From: Clostridiales bacterium
GTDB lineage: Bacteria; Bacillota; Clostridia; Christensenellales; CAG-138
Length of the DNA: 61,632 nt
Reading direction: 5' to 3'
Assembly (NCBI GenBank): GCA_004554165.1
Contig: SFNQ01000011.1
Coordinates: 1 to 61,632 of the forward strand
How positions within the stretch are numbered: position 1 is the first letter of the stretch; every line of letters starts with the position of its first letter. The notes under the pieces were generated by a model. It saw nothing but the letters and a program-made list of their open reading frames with translations. It had not been told where the DNA came from and searched no databases. The position numbers and the translations under genes are program-made. Positions 52,103 to 61,326 of this stretch are shown piece after piece.

Positions 52103-52615
52103 ATGGAGAATTTTAATGTGGATCAGATCAGCGGAATGCTGGTGGGCGGTATTCTGGCCGTCGGTGCTATGGGGTCGGTTATCAGCTTGGTTATGAGCAT
52201 TCTGACCATTATCGGCGGCTGGAAAATGTTTCGAAAGTTCGGGGAGCCGGGCTGGAAGGCGATCATTCCTTTCTACAACACGTGGGTAGAGTACAGATAC
52301 ACCTGGAAGGCTGTCATGGCGATCCCCGTGATCGTTTTGGGCTTTGGCGGCGGAATCCTCATGAAAATCGCCGAGGCGGGTTCGGCTCTGCAGATCATTG
52401 CCAGCTTGGCGTTTCTGGCGGGCTGGGTGCTTACCATCATTGCGTACTACAAGCGCTGCAAGGCATTTGGTCACGGCATTGGCTTCACCATCGGCCACGT
52501 GATTGCTCCCGGCATTCTTACCATCATTCTGGGCTTTGGCAAAAGCCAGTATATCGGCAGAGGCGTTTCCGATGCCCAGGCCGCAGTCTCCACAGCAGAA
52601 TCGGAAAACAAGTAA
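52103..52615 (+). CDS. DUF5684-type small membrane protein
   Basis: The 170-aa product has about four membrane helices and the motif GEPGWKAIIPFYNTWV near residue 50, which marks the DUF5684 family (sometimes fused to signal peptidases). The function is unknown. GAGAGG precedes ATG 52103. It is the first gene of the operon under site 4; the substrate-binding lipoprotein starts 52 bp after it. Confidence 0.75.
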   Translation: MENFNVDQISGMLVGGILAVGAMGSVISLVMSILTIIGGWKMFRKFGEPGWKAIIPFYNTWVEYRYTWKAVMAIPVIVLGFGGGILMKIAEAGSALQIIASLAFLAGWVLTIIAYYKRCKAFGHGIGFTIGHVIAPGILTIILGFGKSQYIGRGVSDAQAAVSTAESENK

Positions 52616-52667
52616 CACGGCAGAGGACGGCGGAGCGGCAGGCCGCATCCCCGGAAAGGAGAAACCT

Positions 52668-53495
52668 GTGAAGCCAAAGAAAGAGCAAACTGGTTTCCGG
52701 CATCTTGCCACGGCGCTGGCATGCGTACTTCTGGCGCTGAGTCTCGGCGGCTGCTCGAATCAGAGCGGGAATCCGGATCCCGCCCAGTGGCGAAGCTGGC
52801 GGATCGGCGTGCCTCTGGCCTGGGGGGCGGACTACTACCTGACCGACTATGAAAAACTCCCCCTCCTATACCGGTATGATGACGGCAGCGAGTGCCTGAT
52901 GGGTCTGAAGTTCGGCTACATCGACGCCATCGTGGTGGACGACCTCTATGCCCAGGAAATTGTGCGGCTGAACCCGGAGCTGACCATCCTGGACGAGCCT
53001 GTCGGACAGGATCAGTCCATCGCCTATGTGTCCACCGAGCGGCAGGATCTGCTGGAAGAGATCAATGATTTCATTCCCGATTTCCGAGAGAGCGGGGAAT
53101 ACGCCGATTTGTGTCTGCGCAGTGAGGCGGGAGAATTTGTCCCCAACGAGGATATCCCCGCTGTGGAGGACGGCCCCCTCCTTCGGGTGGCGCTGGCCGT
53201 CTCCACGGGAAATTACCCCTATGCATATTATGACTTCAACACCGACTCCCCCCAGGGAGTAGATGTGGAGTTTGTCAAGCAGTTCGCTGCGGCGTATGGG
53301 TATGCCATTGAGTGGTATGACTCAGACTGGGATGCCTGCGCCGTGGCTCTGACCAACCACCAGGTGGATCTGTTTGTGGGCGGCTGTTCCGTCTATTACG
53401 CAAAGGCAGAGGAAGAAGCGGGAAGCGCGCTTTGCTCGAACCCCTATTTTGATATGGATCTGGTGCTAATCGTGGACTGGGAGGAGGAGACATGA
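52668..53495 (+). CDS. Permuted substrate-binding lipoprotein
   Basis: The 275-aa product begins at GTG 52668 after AAAGGAG and has a signal peptide with lipobox SLGGC. The SBP_bac_3 second half comes first (WRIGVPLAWGAD, FRESGEYADL) and the first half second (LRVALAVSTGNYPYAYY, GVDVEFVKQFAAAYG). This is the same permuted B-A order as one module of the 35121 fusion. It should capture a polar small molecule for the permease that follows. The stop overlaps the permease start. Confidence 0.85.
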   Translation: MKPKKEQTGFRHLATALACVLLALSLGGCSNQSGNPDPAQWRSWRIGVPLAWGADYYLTDYEKLPLLYRYDDGSECLMGLKFGYIDAIVVDDLYAQEIVRLNPELTILDEPVGQDQSIAYVSTERQDLLEEINDFIPDFRESGEYADLCLRSEAGEFVPNEDIPAVEDGPLLRVALAVSTGNYPYAYYDFNTDSPQGVDVEFVKQFAAAYGYAIEWYDSDWDACAVALTNHQVDLFVGGCSVYYAKAEEEAGSALCSNPYFDMDLVLIVDWEEET

Positions 53496-54193
53496 GCGAT
53501 TTCATTGCGTACATCAAAGACGCGATCTATTTCAGCCTGATTTTTGAGGATCGCTATCAGCTGGTGCTGTTGGGCCTGGGGATCACGCTGGTGCTGACCA
53601 CTGTATCCTTTGTCCTGGGTACGCTGCTGGGCATGGTGCTGTGCGCGGGCATGGGTTCCCGCCGCCCGGCGGTGCGGGGCGTCAGCCGGGCGATCACAGG
53701 TGTTCTGGTCAAGCTGCCTCCCCTGGTCTTGCTGATGATTTTTGCCTACCTCATGCTGGCGGGAACCGGGCTGGGTGCGATGACCATCGCCATCACCACC
53801 TTCACCTGCAAGAGCAGCGCCCATCTGGCGGAGATTTTCCGCTCAGCGGTGGACTCCGTGGCCCACGGCGAGGTTGAGGCGGCCCGCACTCTGGGCTTCA
53901 GCAAACGTCAGGCTTTTTTCAAGGTGGTCTTCCCCCAGGCAGTCAGCCAGGCCATGCCCCTGTATAAGACCCAGTTCATCCTGACCATGCAGGACACCTC
54001 TGTGGTCAGCCTGCTGGCCATCCCGGATCTGACCCGGTCGGTGACCATCATCACCTCCCGTACACTGGATCCCATCATCACTCTTGTAATCACCACGGTA
54101 GTCTATCTGGTGTTGGGCGTCCTTGCCAATGCCCTGCTGAGCCGGGCGGATCGGCAAAAGCACATCAGCAGTCAGGAGGCGGAACAGGCATGA
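53492..54193 (+). CDS. Amino-acid-type ABC permease
   Basis: The 233-aa product of the HisM/GlnP family has about five membrane helices and the EAA loop (GEVEAARTLGFSKRQAFFKVVFPQA). It is the stand-alone counterpart of the permease part of the 35121 fusion. It overlaps the gene before (ATGA) and the ATPase gene after. Confidence 0.92.
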   Translation: MSDFIAYIKDAIYFSLIFEDRYQLVLLGLGITLVLTTVSFVLGTLLGMVLCAGMGSRRPAVRGVSRAITGVLVKLPPLVLLMIFAYLMLAGTGLGAMTIAITTFTCKSSAHLAEIFRSAVDSVAHGEVEAARTLGFSKRQAFFKVVFPQAVSQAMPLYKTQFILTMQDTSVVSLLAIPDLTRSVTIITSRTLDPIITLVITTVVYLVLGVLANALLSRADRQKHISSQEAEQA

Positions 54194-55269
54194 GTATGAT
54201 CCATATTGAAGATCTCACAAAAGCCTTTGGAGACAATGTGATCCTGGAGCACATCAATCTGGATGTGGAAAAGGGCGAATGCGTATCCATCATCGGCCCC
54301 TCCGGCTGCGGAAAAAGCACCCTGCTGCGGTGCATGAATCTGCTGGAGGTGCCCACCGCCGGGAAAATATTCATCAACGGCCGGGAGATCACAGCCAAGG
54401 ATGCGCCGGTGGATGACATCCGCAGGCACATGGGTATGGTGTATCAGAGTTTTAACCTGTTTTCCCACAAGACGGTGCTGGAAAATGTGATGATGGCTCC
54501 CATGGCTTTGGGCGGTCTGTCCAAACAGGAGGCTATGGCTCTGGCGATGGATTGCCTGGACCAGGTGGGCATGGGCGAACGTGCGGATTTTATGCCGCAG
54601 GCTCTCTCTGGCGGTCAGAAGCAGCGAGCTGCCATCGCCCGGTGCATCGCCATGAAGCCGGAACTGATCTTGTTCGACGAGCCTACCTCCGCACTGGACC
54701 CCACCATGGTGGACGAGGTGCTTGCGGTCATCCGTCGGCTGGTGAATCAGGGCATGACCTGTGTAATCGTCACCCATGAGATGAATTTTGCAAAGAATAT
54801 CAGCTCTCGCGTGATCTATCTGGACGAAAAGGGGATCTGCGAGATGGGATCCCCCAGCCAGATTTTCGGTGCGCCCCAGCGGGAAAAGACGCGAGCTTTT
54901 GTGGAGCGCATCCACACCTTGCGCTGGAGCATCCGGAGCCGGTTTTTTGATATTTATGAGCTGAACCGGGCGGCGGCCATGTTCTGCCGGAAACAGCTTC
55001 TGGAGGAAAAGCAAATCTACCGGGTGCAGCTGGCACTGGAGGAGCTGCTTTGTCACCTGCTGCTCCCCAATTTGCCCGAAGATCAACTTCAGGCAGAGCT
55101 GGTTTTATCCCACAGCGGAAAGGACGGCACTCTGACAATTACCACAGAGTATGCCGGAGGCTTGGTCTCACGGGAGAAAGCCGCCGAGAATGAGCTGTCC
55201 ATGACCATGCTTACCGCGGTTTGCCGGGAGCTCCACTGGAAGGAAAACCGCATACTGCTTCAACTGTAA
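54190..55269 (+). CDS. ABC importer ATPase with degenerate RsbW-like domain, paralogue
   Basis: The 359-aa product has a GlnQ-type ATPase (GPSGCGKST, LSGGQKQR, ILFDEPTSALDP, THEMNFAK). A C-terminal domain of about 115 residues matches the one in the 38147 protein: LALEELLCHLLLPNL at the N-box position, LTITTEYAGG at the G1 strand, ILLQL at the end. Catalytic GHKL residues are absent. Conservation of this odd domain in both importers suggests a regulatory contact. Start at 54190, overlapping the permease stop. Confidence 0.88.
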   Translation: MSMIHIEDLTKAFGDNVILEHINLDVEKGECVSIIGPSGCGKSTLLRCMNLLEVPTAGKIFINGREITAKDAPVDDIRRHMGMVYQSFNLFSHKTVLENVMMAPMALGGLSKQEAMALAMDCLDQVGMGERADFMPQALSGGQKQRAAIARCIAMKPELILFDEPTSALDPTMVDEVLAVIRRLVNQGMTCVIVTHEMNFAKNISSRVIYLDEKGICEMGSPSQIFGAPQREKTRAFVERIHTLRWSIRSRFFDIYELNRAAAMFCRKQLLEEKQIYRVQLALEELLCHLLLPNLPEDQLQAELVLSHSGKDGTLTITTEYAGGLVSREKAAENELSMTMLTAVCRELHWKENRILLQL

Positions 55270-55310
55270 GAACACAGAACTACCGATAAAAACCGAAAGG
55301 AGCATATCAC

Positions 55311-55535
55311 ATGAGCAAAAAAACAAGAGGAACCGTTACCTTCGTCTGCGGCGTCATTGCGAGTGTGTCCGGCGCAATCCTTCTTATACTTCGGCTGGGA
55401 TTTGGCGAGGGGGTTCAGGATACCTATCATATCCCCATGTGCATTGTATGGGTCGCGATAGGAATCTATCTGTCTTACCTTGGCAGGAATATGAGAAGAA
55501 ATGACAGAGGAGACAAGGATCGCGATGACAAATAA
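55311..55535 (+). CDS. Small two-helix membrane protein
   Basis: The 74-aa product has two membrane helices (about 8-28 and 40-58) and a charged C-terminal tail (RRNDRGDKDRDDK). GAAAGGAG lies upstream of the start. Family not recognised. It may assist the neighbouring importer. Confidence 0.6.
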   Translation: MSKKTRGTVTFVCGVIASVSGAILLILRLGFGEGVQDTYHIPMCIVWVAIGIYLSYLGRNMRRNDRGDKDRDDK

Positions 55536-55614
55536 GAAGCGAAACTGACTTCCGGACCTGTCAGGGTTTGGCTGCAAAGCGAAAGGCAACCATCATTTTT
55601 AAGGAGATGAGAAC

Positions 55615-56039
55615 TTGAATGTAAAAGGCCGGATGATCTTGGCAGACTTCGGAAAGGATCGTCCGATCTATGTGGCCCTGGGCGATACGGTTCACGAACT
55701 GCTGCACCTGATGAGCGACCTGCGGGGCTTCCCCGCCATGAGCGAGCGCATGGCGGCCCACAGCCTCATCTCCATGCTCAATCACTATCTGGGCGAGATG
55801 ACTGAGATCATCCAGCGCAGAAACGGCACGATCATTGAATTCATCGGCGGCGGCATTCTGGCCATCTTCGGCGCGCCCTCCCTTCGGACTGCCACGCTGC
55901 CGACGCGGCGGCCATCGAGATGCAGGCGCAGATGGAGCAGATCAACCGCTGGAACGAAGAGCGGAGCTTTCCTGTTCTGGAAATGGGCATCGGTATCAAC
56001 ACCGGCGAGGTCATCGTAGGCAATACACCCGGGCGGTGA
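55615..56039 (+). pseudogene. Class III nucleotide cyclase, frameshifted and truncated
   Basis: TTG 55615 after AAGGAG opens a cyclase-like domain (DLRGFPAMSERM, MLNHYLGEMTEII, EFIGGGILAIFGAP). Near 55883 one base is missing or two are extra; the frame then continues elsewhere (AAIEMQAQMEQ, MGIGINTGEVIVGN) and stops at 56037-56039. The catalytic second half is absent. The metal Asp after DLRGF context is also altered (FIGGG for FxGDG). It is inactive. Confidence 0.75.
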
Positions 56040-56142
56040 TCAGCCGCGATCCGGGCTACAAGAGCCAGTTTGGTGTGCCCAGAGTGGTGGCCCGGGAATT
56101 TGCCCGCGTTGCCGCCTGCTGGAGATCGCGGACGATGGGTTC

Positions 56143-56634
56143 GTGCGTGTGCGGGACGGAATGAAGGCATACACCGGCGATATCCGCCGAAAAATCACCG
56201 ACAACCGCGCTGACGATGTGCTCATTGACCTGATCTCTCTCCGGGAATTCCTGAGCCGCAACAGTCGGATGCGGGCATTCACCGAGGAACTGGCCGCTAT
56301 CTGCGGTGCGGGGATCGATGAAATCAGTCCGGAGAGCGACATCCGGCAACTGCGCTGGCTGGGCAAGCAGACTCTGGGGGACCTGCAGAAGATGCTGGGA
56401 GAGGATCATGATCTGGCGCTGGCGAAGAAAACCCTCGGCGGAACCGATCTGGACATCCTCTCCGCCAGCGTGGGCCTGCGCTTCCTGTGCCGGGCTGCGC
56501 TGGTGAACAGTGGATATACTCCGGAGCAGGCAGCAGATTTCCTGAAGCTGTCCATGGGCGATACAGCCCGGGCGGGGCGGCAGGCAAAGCATCTGTTTCA
56601 CAGCGTTCGGAAGTCGGAGGACGAGAACGCATGA
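56143..56634 (+). CDS. Helical protein or C-terminal remnant, unrecognised
   Basis: The open frame (163 aa from GTG 56143) is Leu-rich and helical (LIDLISLREFLSRNSRM, LGKQTLGDLQKMLGE). The frame extends upstream to about 56092 without a start, and no ribosome-binding site fits, so it may be the C-terminal part of the broken cyclase gene. No known family was seen. It overlaps the HD gene by ATGA, which favours a once-functional operon. Confidence 0.45.
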   Translation: MRVRDGMKAYTGDIRRKITDNRADDVLIDLISLREFLSRNSRMRAFTEELAAICGAGIDEISPESDIRQLRWLGKQTLGDLQKMLGEDHDLALAKKTLGGTDLDILSASVGLRFLCRAALVNSGYTPEQAADFLKLSMGDTARAGRQAKHLFHSVRKSEDENA

Positions 56635-57155
56635 CAACATCGGCACAAGATCGCTCTGACGCGGTGTTGTCCTTTGCCACCAGAAAGCATGGTGGGCAGA
56701 CGCGCATCGGCTGCGACCCCTATATCACCCATGCCGTCGCTGTGGCGGGTATCCTCCGGGATTGGGGCTATGGCGCAGATCATCAGATCGCCGGGCTGTT
56801 CCATGACCTGCCGGAGGATACCGACGCCTCGGAACAGGAGATCGAGTCCATCGGCGGCGCCGATGTTCTCCGGACAGTCAGGCTTCTGACCAAGCAGAAG
56901 GGATACATCATGGCCGAGTATGTGGCGGCCATCAAAGCCAACCCCGTGGCCCGTGCGGTCAAGGCGGCGAACCGGTTGCACAACCTTCGCTGCGCCGTGG
57001 CGGCGGATGAGGATTTCAAGCGGCGCTATGTGTTGGAACCGGAGCTCCCGCCCGCCGTGAAGGCGCCGGCGGAGTCTATGGAAACGCCGCTGGCGGAGCT
57101 GCCCTTCCTGTATGAACCCGTTGAGCCCTGGAAGATCAAAGCAAAATCTGAATAA
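56631..57155 (+). CDS. Small alarmone-hydrolase-like HD protein
   Basis: The 174-aa product resembles the hydrolase half of Rel: DPYITHAVAVAGIL, LFHDLPEDTD (matching HDxxED) and a helix AANRLHNLRC. In Rel the last motif is ADRLHNMR and its Asp is a metal ligand; here it is Asn, so activity is doubtful. It lacks synthetase, TGS and ACT parts. It could hydrolyse another nucleotide or act as a sensor. The start overlaps the preceding stop. Confidence 0.75.
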   Translation: MTTSAQDRSDAVLSFATRKHGGQTRIGCDPYITHAVAVAGILRDWGYGADHQIAGLFHDLPEDTDASEQEIESIGGADVLRTVRLLTKQKGYIMAEYVAAIKANPVARAVKAANRLHNLRCAVAADEDFKRRYVLEPELPPAVKAPAESMETPLAELPFLYEPVEPWKIKAKSE

Positions 57156-57180
57156 GACAGAAACAGAAGGAGAAATCACT

Positions 57181-57477
57181 ATGACCATCGAGAAAGCATT
57201 GAACGGAAACAGCCTGACTCTGAATCTGGCGGGACGGCTGGACACCACAACTGCCCCCGAGCTGGACGTTGTTGTGGACAGTTCCCTGCGCGGTGTGCAG
57301 GAGCTGGTCCTGGACCTGGAGGCACTGGAGTATATTTCGTCCGCCGGTCTGCGTGTGATTTTGAAGGCGCAGAAAAAGATGAATGCCCAGGGTTCCATGA
57401 AGCTCATCCATGTGAACGACACCATCATGGAGGTCTTTGATATCACCGGTTTTGCGGATATTCTGACCATAGAATAA
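57181..57477 (+). CDS. STAS-domain anti-sigma factor antagonist
   Basis: The 98-aa product is a complete STAS fold of the RsbV/SpoIIAA type. The expected phospho-acceptor is Ser54 in YISSAGLRV. It should be phosphorylated by an RsbW-type kinase domain and dephosphorylated by a SpoIIE-type phosphatase, both encoded in the next gene 20 bp later. No sigma factor or separate anti-sigma factor lies in the window. AAGGAG precedes the start. Confidence 0.9.
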   Translation: MTIEKALNGNSLTLNLAGRLDTTTAPELDVVVDSSLRGVQELVLDLEALEYISSAGLRVILKAQKKMNAQGSMKLIHVNDTIMEVFDITGFADILTIE

Positions 57478-57497
57478 GAGAAACGGGAGGATATGTC

Positions 57498-60323
57498 ATG
57501 GGCATCACCTTATTCCGGCTTGTGACTGCGAGCCTGCTGCCTGTCCTGCTCTCCGTCGCGTTGTATCAGGCGGAGAGAAAGACGCGCTTTGCGTCGCTAC
57601 CGCATGGGACGAAGCAGGTGCTCATCGGTATTTCTTTCGGCATATTGGCAATCCTGTCCACCGAGTTTGGCATCCCGGTGGACGGCGCGGTGCTCAATGT
57701 GCGGGATGCCGCACCGCTGACCGCGGGGCTGATCTTCGGCTGGCCCTCCGGCCTGATCGCTGGCCTCATCGGCGGCGTGGAGCGCTGGTTCTCCGTGCTG
57801 TGGAGCGGCGGGGAATTCACCCGTCTGGCCTGCTCTCTGGCTACGGTGGTGGCCGGCGTCATCGGCGCGGCAGTCCGGCGCTTCATGATGGACAATAAGA
57901 AGGCCTCCTGGTTCTACGGCTTGGCCGTGGGCGTCACCGTGGAGGTGTTGCATATGCTGCTGGTGTTCCTGACCCATACCGACGAGCTGCAGCGCGCTTT
58001 TGAGGTGGTGCGCAAATGCACCGTCCCCATGGTGGCCGCGAACGGCCTTTCCGTGATGTGCTCCATTATTGTGGTGACCTTTCTGGCCAGACGGAGGGAG
58101 CCGAATGGACCCTCGGCGCAGAAGATCGCCCAGACTTTCCAGCGCTGGCTGCTGGTCTGCGTGGTGCTGGCCTTTATCGCCACAGGGGTATTTACTTATT
58201 TCTTCCAAACCAGGCTGGCCGATGCCACTGTCAATTATACGCTGACCCTGAACCTTCAGGATGTGCGAAATGATATCCGGGATGCGTCAAATCAGCATCT
58301 GTTGTCCCTGGCGGAACTGGCCGCCGCAGATCTTGCCGATCAGGCCGACGGGGAAGAGCTTCAACGCCTGGCCGAACGATACGATGTAGCGGAGATCAAC
58401 CTTGTGGACGACAACGGCATCATTACTGCCAGCACCAACCCGGACTTTGTGGGCTATGACATGGCCGACGGCGCGCAGTCGGCGGAGTTTCTGCCGCTGC
58501 TGGAAGGTGCGCCGGAGATCATCCAGGACTATCAGCCCACCAGCTACGACTCGTCCATCTCCCGGAAATATGCAGGCATCGCACTGGAACAGGGCGGCTT
58601 TCTGCAACTTGGATATGACGCCCAGCGTTTTCAGCAGGAGATCAGCCAGCAAGTGGCAAGTGCGGCCAAAAACCGCCATATCGGCCAAGACGGCTGCATC
58701 ATCATCTGCGATGAGCAGGGGATCATCGTCAGTGACCGGGACGGGCACGAAGGGCAGAGCATCGACCTGATGGGCAGCGCCACTGCAACGGACATCCGGC
58801 TGGAGACCCGCTTTATTGACTCGGTTTACGGCGTCTCCTCCTACTGTATGTATACCGTGACAGAGGGGTACTACATCGTGGCCGTGCTGCCGGTCAGCGA
58901 GGCATTGTTCTCCCGAGATGTGGCTGTCTATATCCTTGCGTTCATGGAGACGCTGGTGTTCGCAGTCCTTTTTGCACTCATCTATTTCCTCGTCAAGAAG
59001 CTGGTGGTCGAGAACATCCAGAAAATTAACCGCTCTCTGTCCCAGATCACCGGCGGAAATCTCAATGTGACGGTGGATGTGCGCTCGAACGAGGAATTTG
59101 CCTCCCTTTCCGACGATATCAATACCACAGTCGAAACTTTGAGGAACTACATCGATGAGGCGGCGGCCCGAATCGACCAGGAGCTGGAGTTTGCCAGGCA
59201 GATCCAGCACTCGGCCCTACCCTCTGTGTTCCCGCCCTATCCCAAACGGAAAGATTTCAGCATTTACGCCTCTATGGACACAGCCAAGGAGGTAGGCGGA
59301 GACTTTTATGATTTCTATCTGTTGGGAGAGGATAAGCTGGCATTTCTGATTGCGGATGTCTCCGGCAAGGGGATCCCGGCTGCCATGTTTATGATGACGG
59401 CCAAAACGCTGATCAAGGGCTTCGCTGAAGCAGATCTGGAGGTAAACGATGTGTTTACCCGTGCCAATGCCAAACTCTGCGAGGGTAACGATGCCGGCAT
59501 GTTTGTGACGGCGTGGCTGGGCATGCTTGACCTGAAGACAGGTCTGCTCAGTTATGCCAACGCCGGGCACAACCCGCCGGCCATTCGCCGCAAAGACGGC
59601 GAATATGAGTTCCTGAAGTCCCGGCCCAATTTCATTCTGGCCGGTATGGACGGGGTAAAGTACCGAAAATACGAATTGCAGCTGCAGCCCGGAGACGAGA
59701 TTTTTCTCTACACGGACGGTGTGACGGAAGCGCAGGATCGGGATCATCAGCTTTTCGGTGAGGAGCGGCTGATGGCGAGTCTGAATGAGAAACAGGGGCT
59801 GAGCGTGGAAGAAATATGTAAAAAGGTCAAGGCCGATGTGGACGCCTTTGTGGGCGAGGCCGACCAGTTTGACGATATTACCATGGTCAGCGTAAAATTG
59901 AGCAGCCTGCCTGAGATGGCAGTGCTCAAAGTCACGCCCAGCATGGAATCGGTGCCGCAGGTCTCCGGTTTTCTGGAGGAGCAGCTGGATCATCTGAATG
60001 TGCCCATGAAGACAGCAAACAAACTGATGATCGCCATGGATGAGATCTATTCCAATCTCGTCCATTACAGCGGCGCCGACTATGCCGAGATCCGCTGCGG
60101 CGCCGACAGCGGTGTTCTGACACTGACCTTCCGGGACAATGGGATGCCTTATAATCCACTGGATGCCAAAGAGCCGGATATTACTGCCTCCGCAGATGAG
60201 CGACAGATTGGCGGGCTGGGTATCTTCATGGTTCGAAAAATGATGGACAATGTGGACTATATGTACAAGGACGGACACAATGTGGTGACGCTGACCCTGG
60301 CGCTGGAAGTGACAAAGCTATGA
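57498..60323 (+). CDS. LytS-like sensor, HAMP, SpoIIE phosphatase and RsbW kinase fusion
   Basis: The 941-aa product has a 5TM-LYT-type membrane sensor (about 1-200; VLNVRDAAPLTAGLIFG), an extracellular sensor loop (about 225-470), one more helix and a HAMP (about 495-550). A SpoIIE-type PP2C domain (about 570-790) has KEVGGDFYDF, ADVSGKGIPAA, NAGHNPP, YTDGVTEAQ and FDDITMV. A GHKL kinase domain (about 805-941) has the N-box DEIYSNLVH and DNG. Both opposing activities on the STAS protein sit in one chain, probably under sensor control. All catalytic residues seem intact. Confidence 0.92.
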   Translation: MGITLFRLVTASLLPVLLSVALYQAERKTRFASLPHGTKQVLIGISFGILAILSTEFGIPVDGAVLNVRDAAPLTAGLIFGWPSGLIAGLIGGVERWFSVLWSGGEFTRLACSLATVVAGVIGAAVRRFMMDNKKASWFYGLAVGVTVEVLHMLLVFLTHTDELQRAFEVVRKCTVPMVAANGLSVMCSIIVVTFLARRREPNGPSAQKIAQTFQRWLLVCVVLAFIATGVFTYFFQTRLADATVNYTLTLNLQDVRNDIRDASNQHLLSLAELAAADLADQADGEELQRLAERYDVAEINLVDDNGIITASTNPDFVGYDMADGAQSAEFLPLLEGAPEIIQDYQPTSYDSSISRKYAGIALEQGGFLQLGYDAQRFQQEISQQVASAAKNRHIGQDGCIIICDEQGIIVSDRDGHEGQSIDLMGSATATDIRLETRFIDSVYGVSSYCMYTVTEGYYIVAVLPVSEALFSRDVAVYILAFMETLVFAVLFALIYFLVKKLVVENIQKINRSLSQITGGNLNVTVDVRSNEEFASLSDDINTTVETLRNYIDEAAARIDQELEFARQIQHSALPSVFPPYPKRKDFSIYASMDTAKEVGGDFYDFYLLGEDKLAFLIADVSGKGIPAAMFMMTAKTLIKGFAEADLEVNDVFTRANAKLCEGNDAGMFVTAWLGMLDLKTGLLSYANAGHNPPAIRRKDGEYEFLKSRPNFILAGMDGVKYRKYELQLQPGDEIFLYTDGVTEAQDRDHQLFGEERLMASLNEKQGLSVEEICKKVKADVDAFVGEADQFDDITMVSVKLSSLPEMAVLKVTPSMESVPQVSGFLEEQLDHLNVPMKTANKLMIAMDEIYSNLVHYSGADYAEIRCGADSGVLTLTFRDNGMPYNPLDAKEPDITASADERQIGGLGIFMVRKMMDNVDYMYKDGHNVVTLTLALEVTKL

Positions 60324-60359
60324 GGAGTATTTATAGAAAGTTCTTTTTGTCAACACCTG

Positions 60360-60521
60360 CGCCATTACGGCTTTCAATATGTCCGCGCCCTGGCCCGGGA
60401 CTTTTACGGGATACAGGAGATCTGCTGCGTGGCGGCGGAGGGGCTGGATATTGCCGGAGCTGATACGGCGGCCATTCTGGAGCGCGCCATACAGAACATC
60501 CCGGCCTTCCGGAAGGAATAA
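60360..60521 (+). pseudogene. Remnant of a flavodoxin-fold oxidoreductase
   Basis: An open frame without start reads FQYVRALARDFYGI, then AAEGLDIAGADTAAILERA and a stop. It aligns with the C terminus of the 51236 protein (CAEGLDIAGADVAQILA). Only about 50 codons remain. The following 100 bp to the acetyltransferase gene hold another short frame and nothing clear. Confidence 0.7.
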
Positions 60522-60627
60522 ACCCTGGGGCGCTCGCTGCCTGGTGGGGCGGAAGTTCCGGCGGACATTATTAATGATATCCTGACGCCCTATTGAGTAT
60601 CCGGAAGGACACTGGAGAGGATTCACA

Positions 60628-61326
60628 ATGGATAAACTTGTAAGAAAAATTGAGGTCCCTTTAGCAAAGAAGGCAATTTCTGATGCCGGACTTTATATTG
60701 CTGCTCCACAGGATATGGGACGACTGGCCGAGGTTGCCATGGATGCATATCAGGACTATCCGCTCCATAATTGGCTCACCGGTGGTCATTATGACCGGGA
60801 GGCATCAAAACGGATCATGGAAACATCTTTGCGTACTATGGAGCGCGACGGCGTGATTTATGCCGACAGCCCGCAGACAAGTGGCTTTGCGGCATGGCTG
60901 CCTCTGGGCTTTGCCGGCAGCAGAGCGATCCCATTCCTTGCCCATGGCGGCCTGGGGCTAATCTTTCGCTCCGGCCCTCAGATCATCGGCAAACTGGTGT
61001 CTTACGAAAGCTATGCAATGAAATTGAAAAAGAAATATACGGGAAACGTGGACTGGTATTTGTACAATCTCTCGGTATCACCCAAAGCCCAGGGCAGAGG
61101 AATCGCTACAAGGCTGCTGCGCCCCATGCTGGATTTCTGTGACCGGGAGAATATGGTTTGTTATCTGGAGACAAATAAGGAAAGCAATGTGGCTCTGTAT
61201 GAGCATTTTGGATTTCAACTCGCGGAGCAGGGGCTGGTTCCCGGAAGCAATGTTATGCATTACGCAATGACGCGCCCACCCACGCCGGAACAGGTACAGG
61301 GCGGAAAGGCAGAGAACCATGAATAA
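60628..61326 (+). CDS. GNAT-family N-acetyltransferase
   Basis: The 232-aa product has the GNAT acetyl-CoA loop (LSVSPKAQGRGIATRLL, near residue 150) and the final YEHFGF strand. The N-terminal half is longer than usual. The substrate is unknown; it could acetylate a peptide, toxin or small molecule, perhaps as self-protection. AGGACACTGGAGAGG lies upstream. Confidence 0.85.
   Translation: MDKLVRKIEVPLAKKAISDAGLYIAAPQDMGRLAEVAMDAYQDYPLHNWLTGGHYDREASKRIMETSLRTMERDGVIYADSPQTSGFAAWLPLGFAGSRAIPFLAHGGLGLIFRSGPQIIGKLVSYESYAMKLKKKYTGNVDWYLYNLSVSPKAQGRGIATRLLRPMLDFCDRENMVCYLETNKESNVALYEHFGFQLAEQGLVPGSNVMHYAMTRPPTPEQVQGGKAENHE

Noticed and set aside
55835..56164. Separate gene overlapping the cyclase remnant
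   Set aside because: It is a mixture of frames of the broken cyclase region, with no domain and no start signal.
57181..60323. Classical general-stress sigma regulation
   Set aside because: No sigma factor or free anti-sigma kinase gene is visible in the window; it remains possible that a remote sigma factor is the target.
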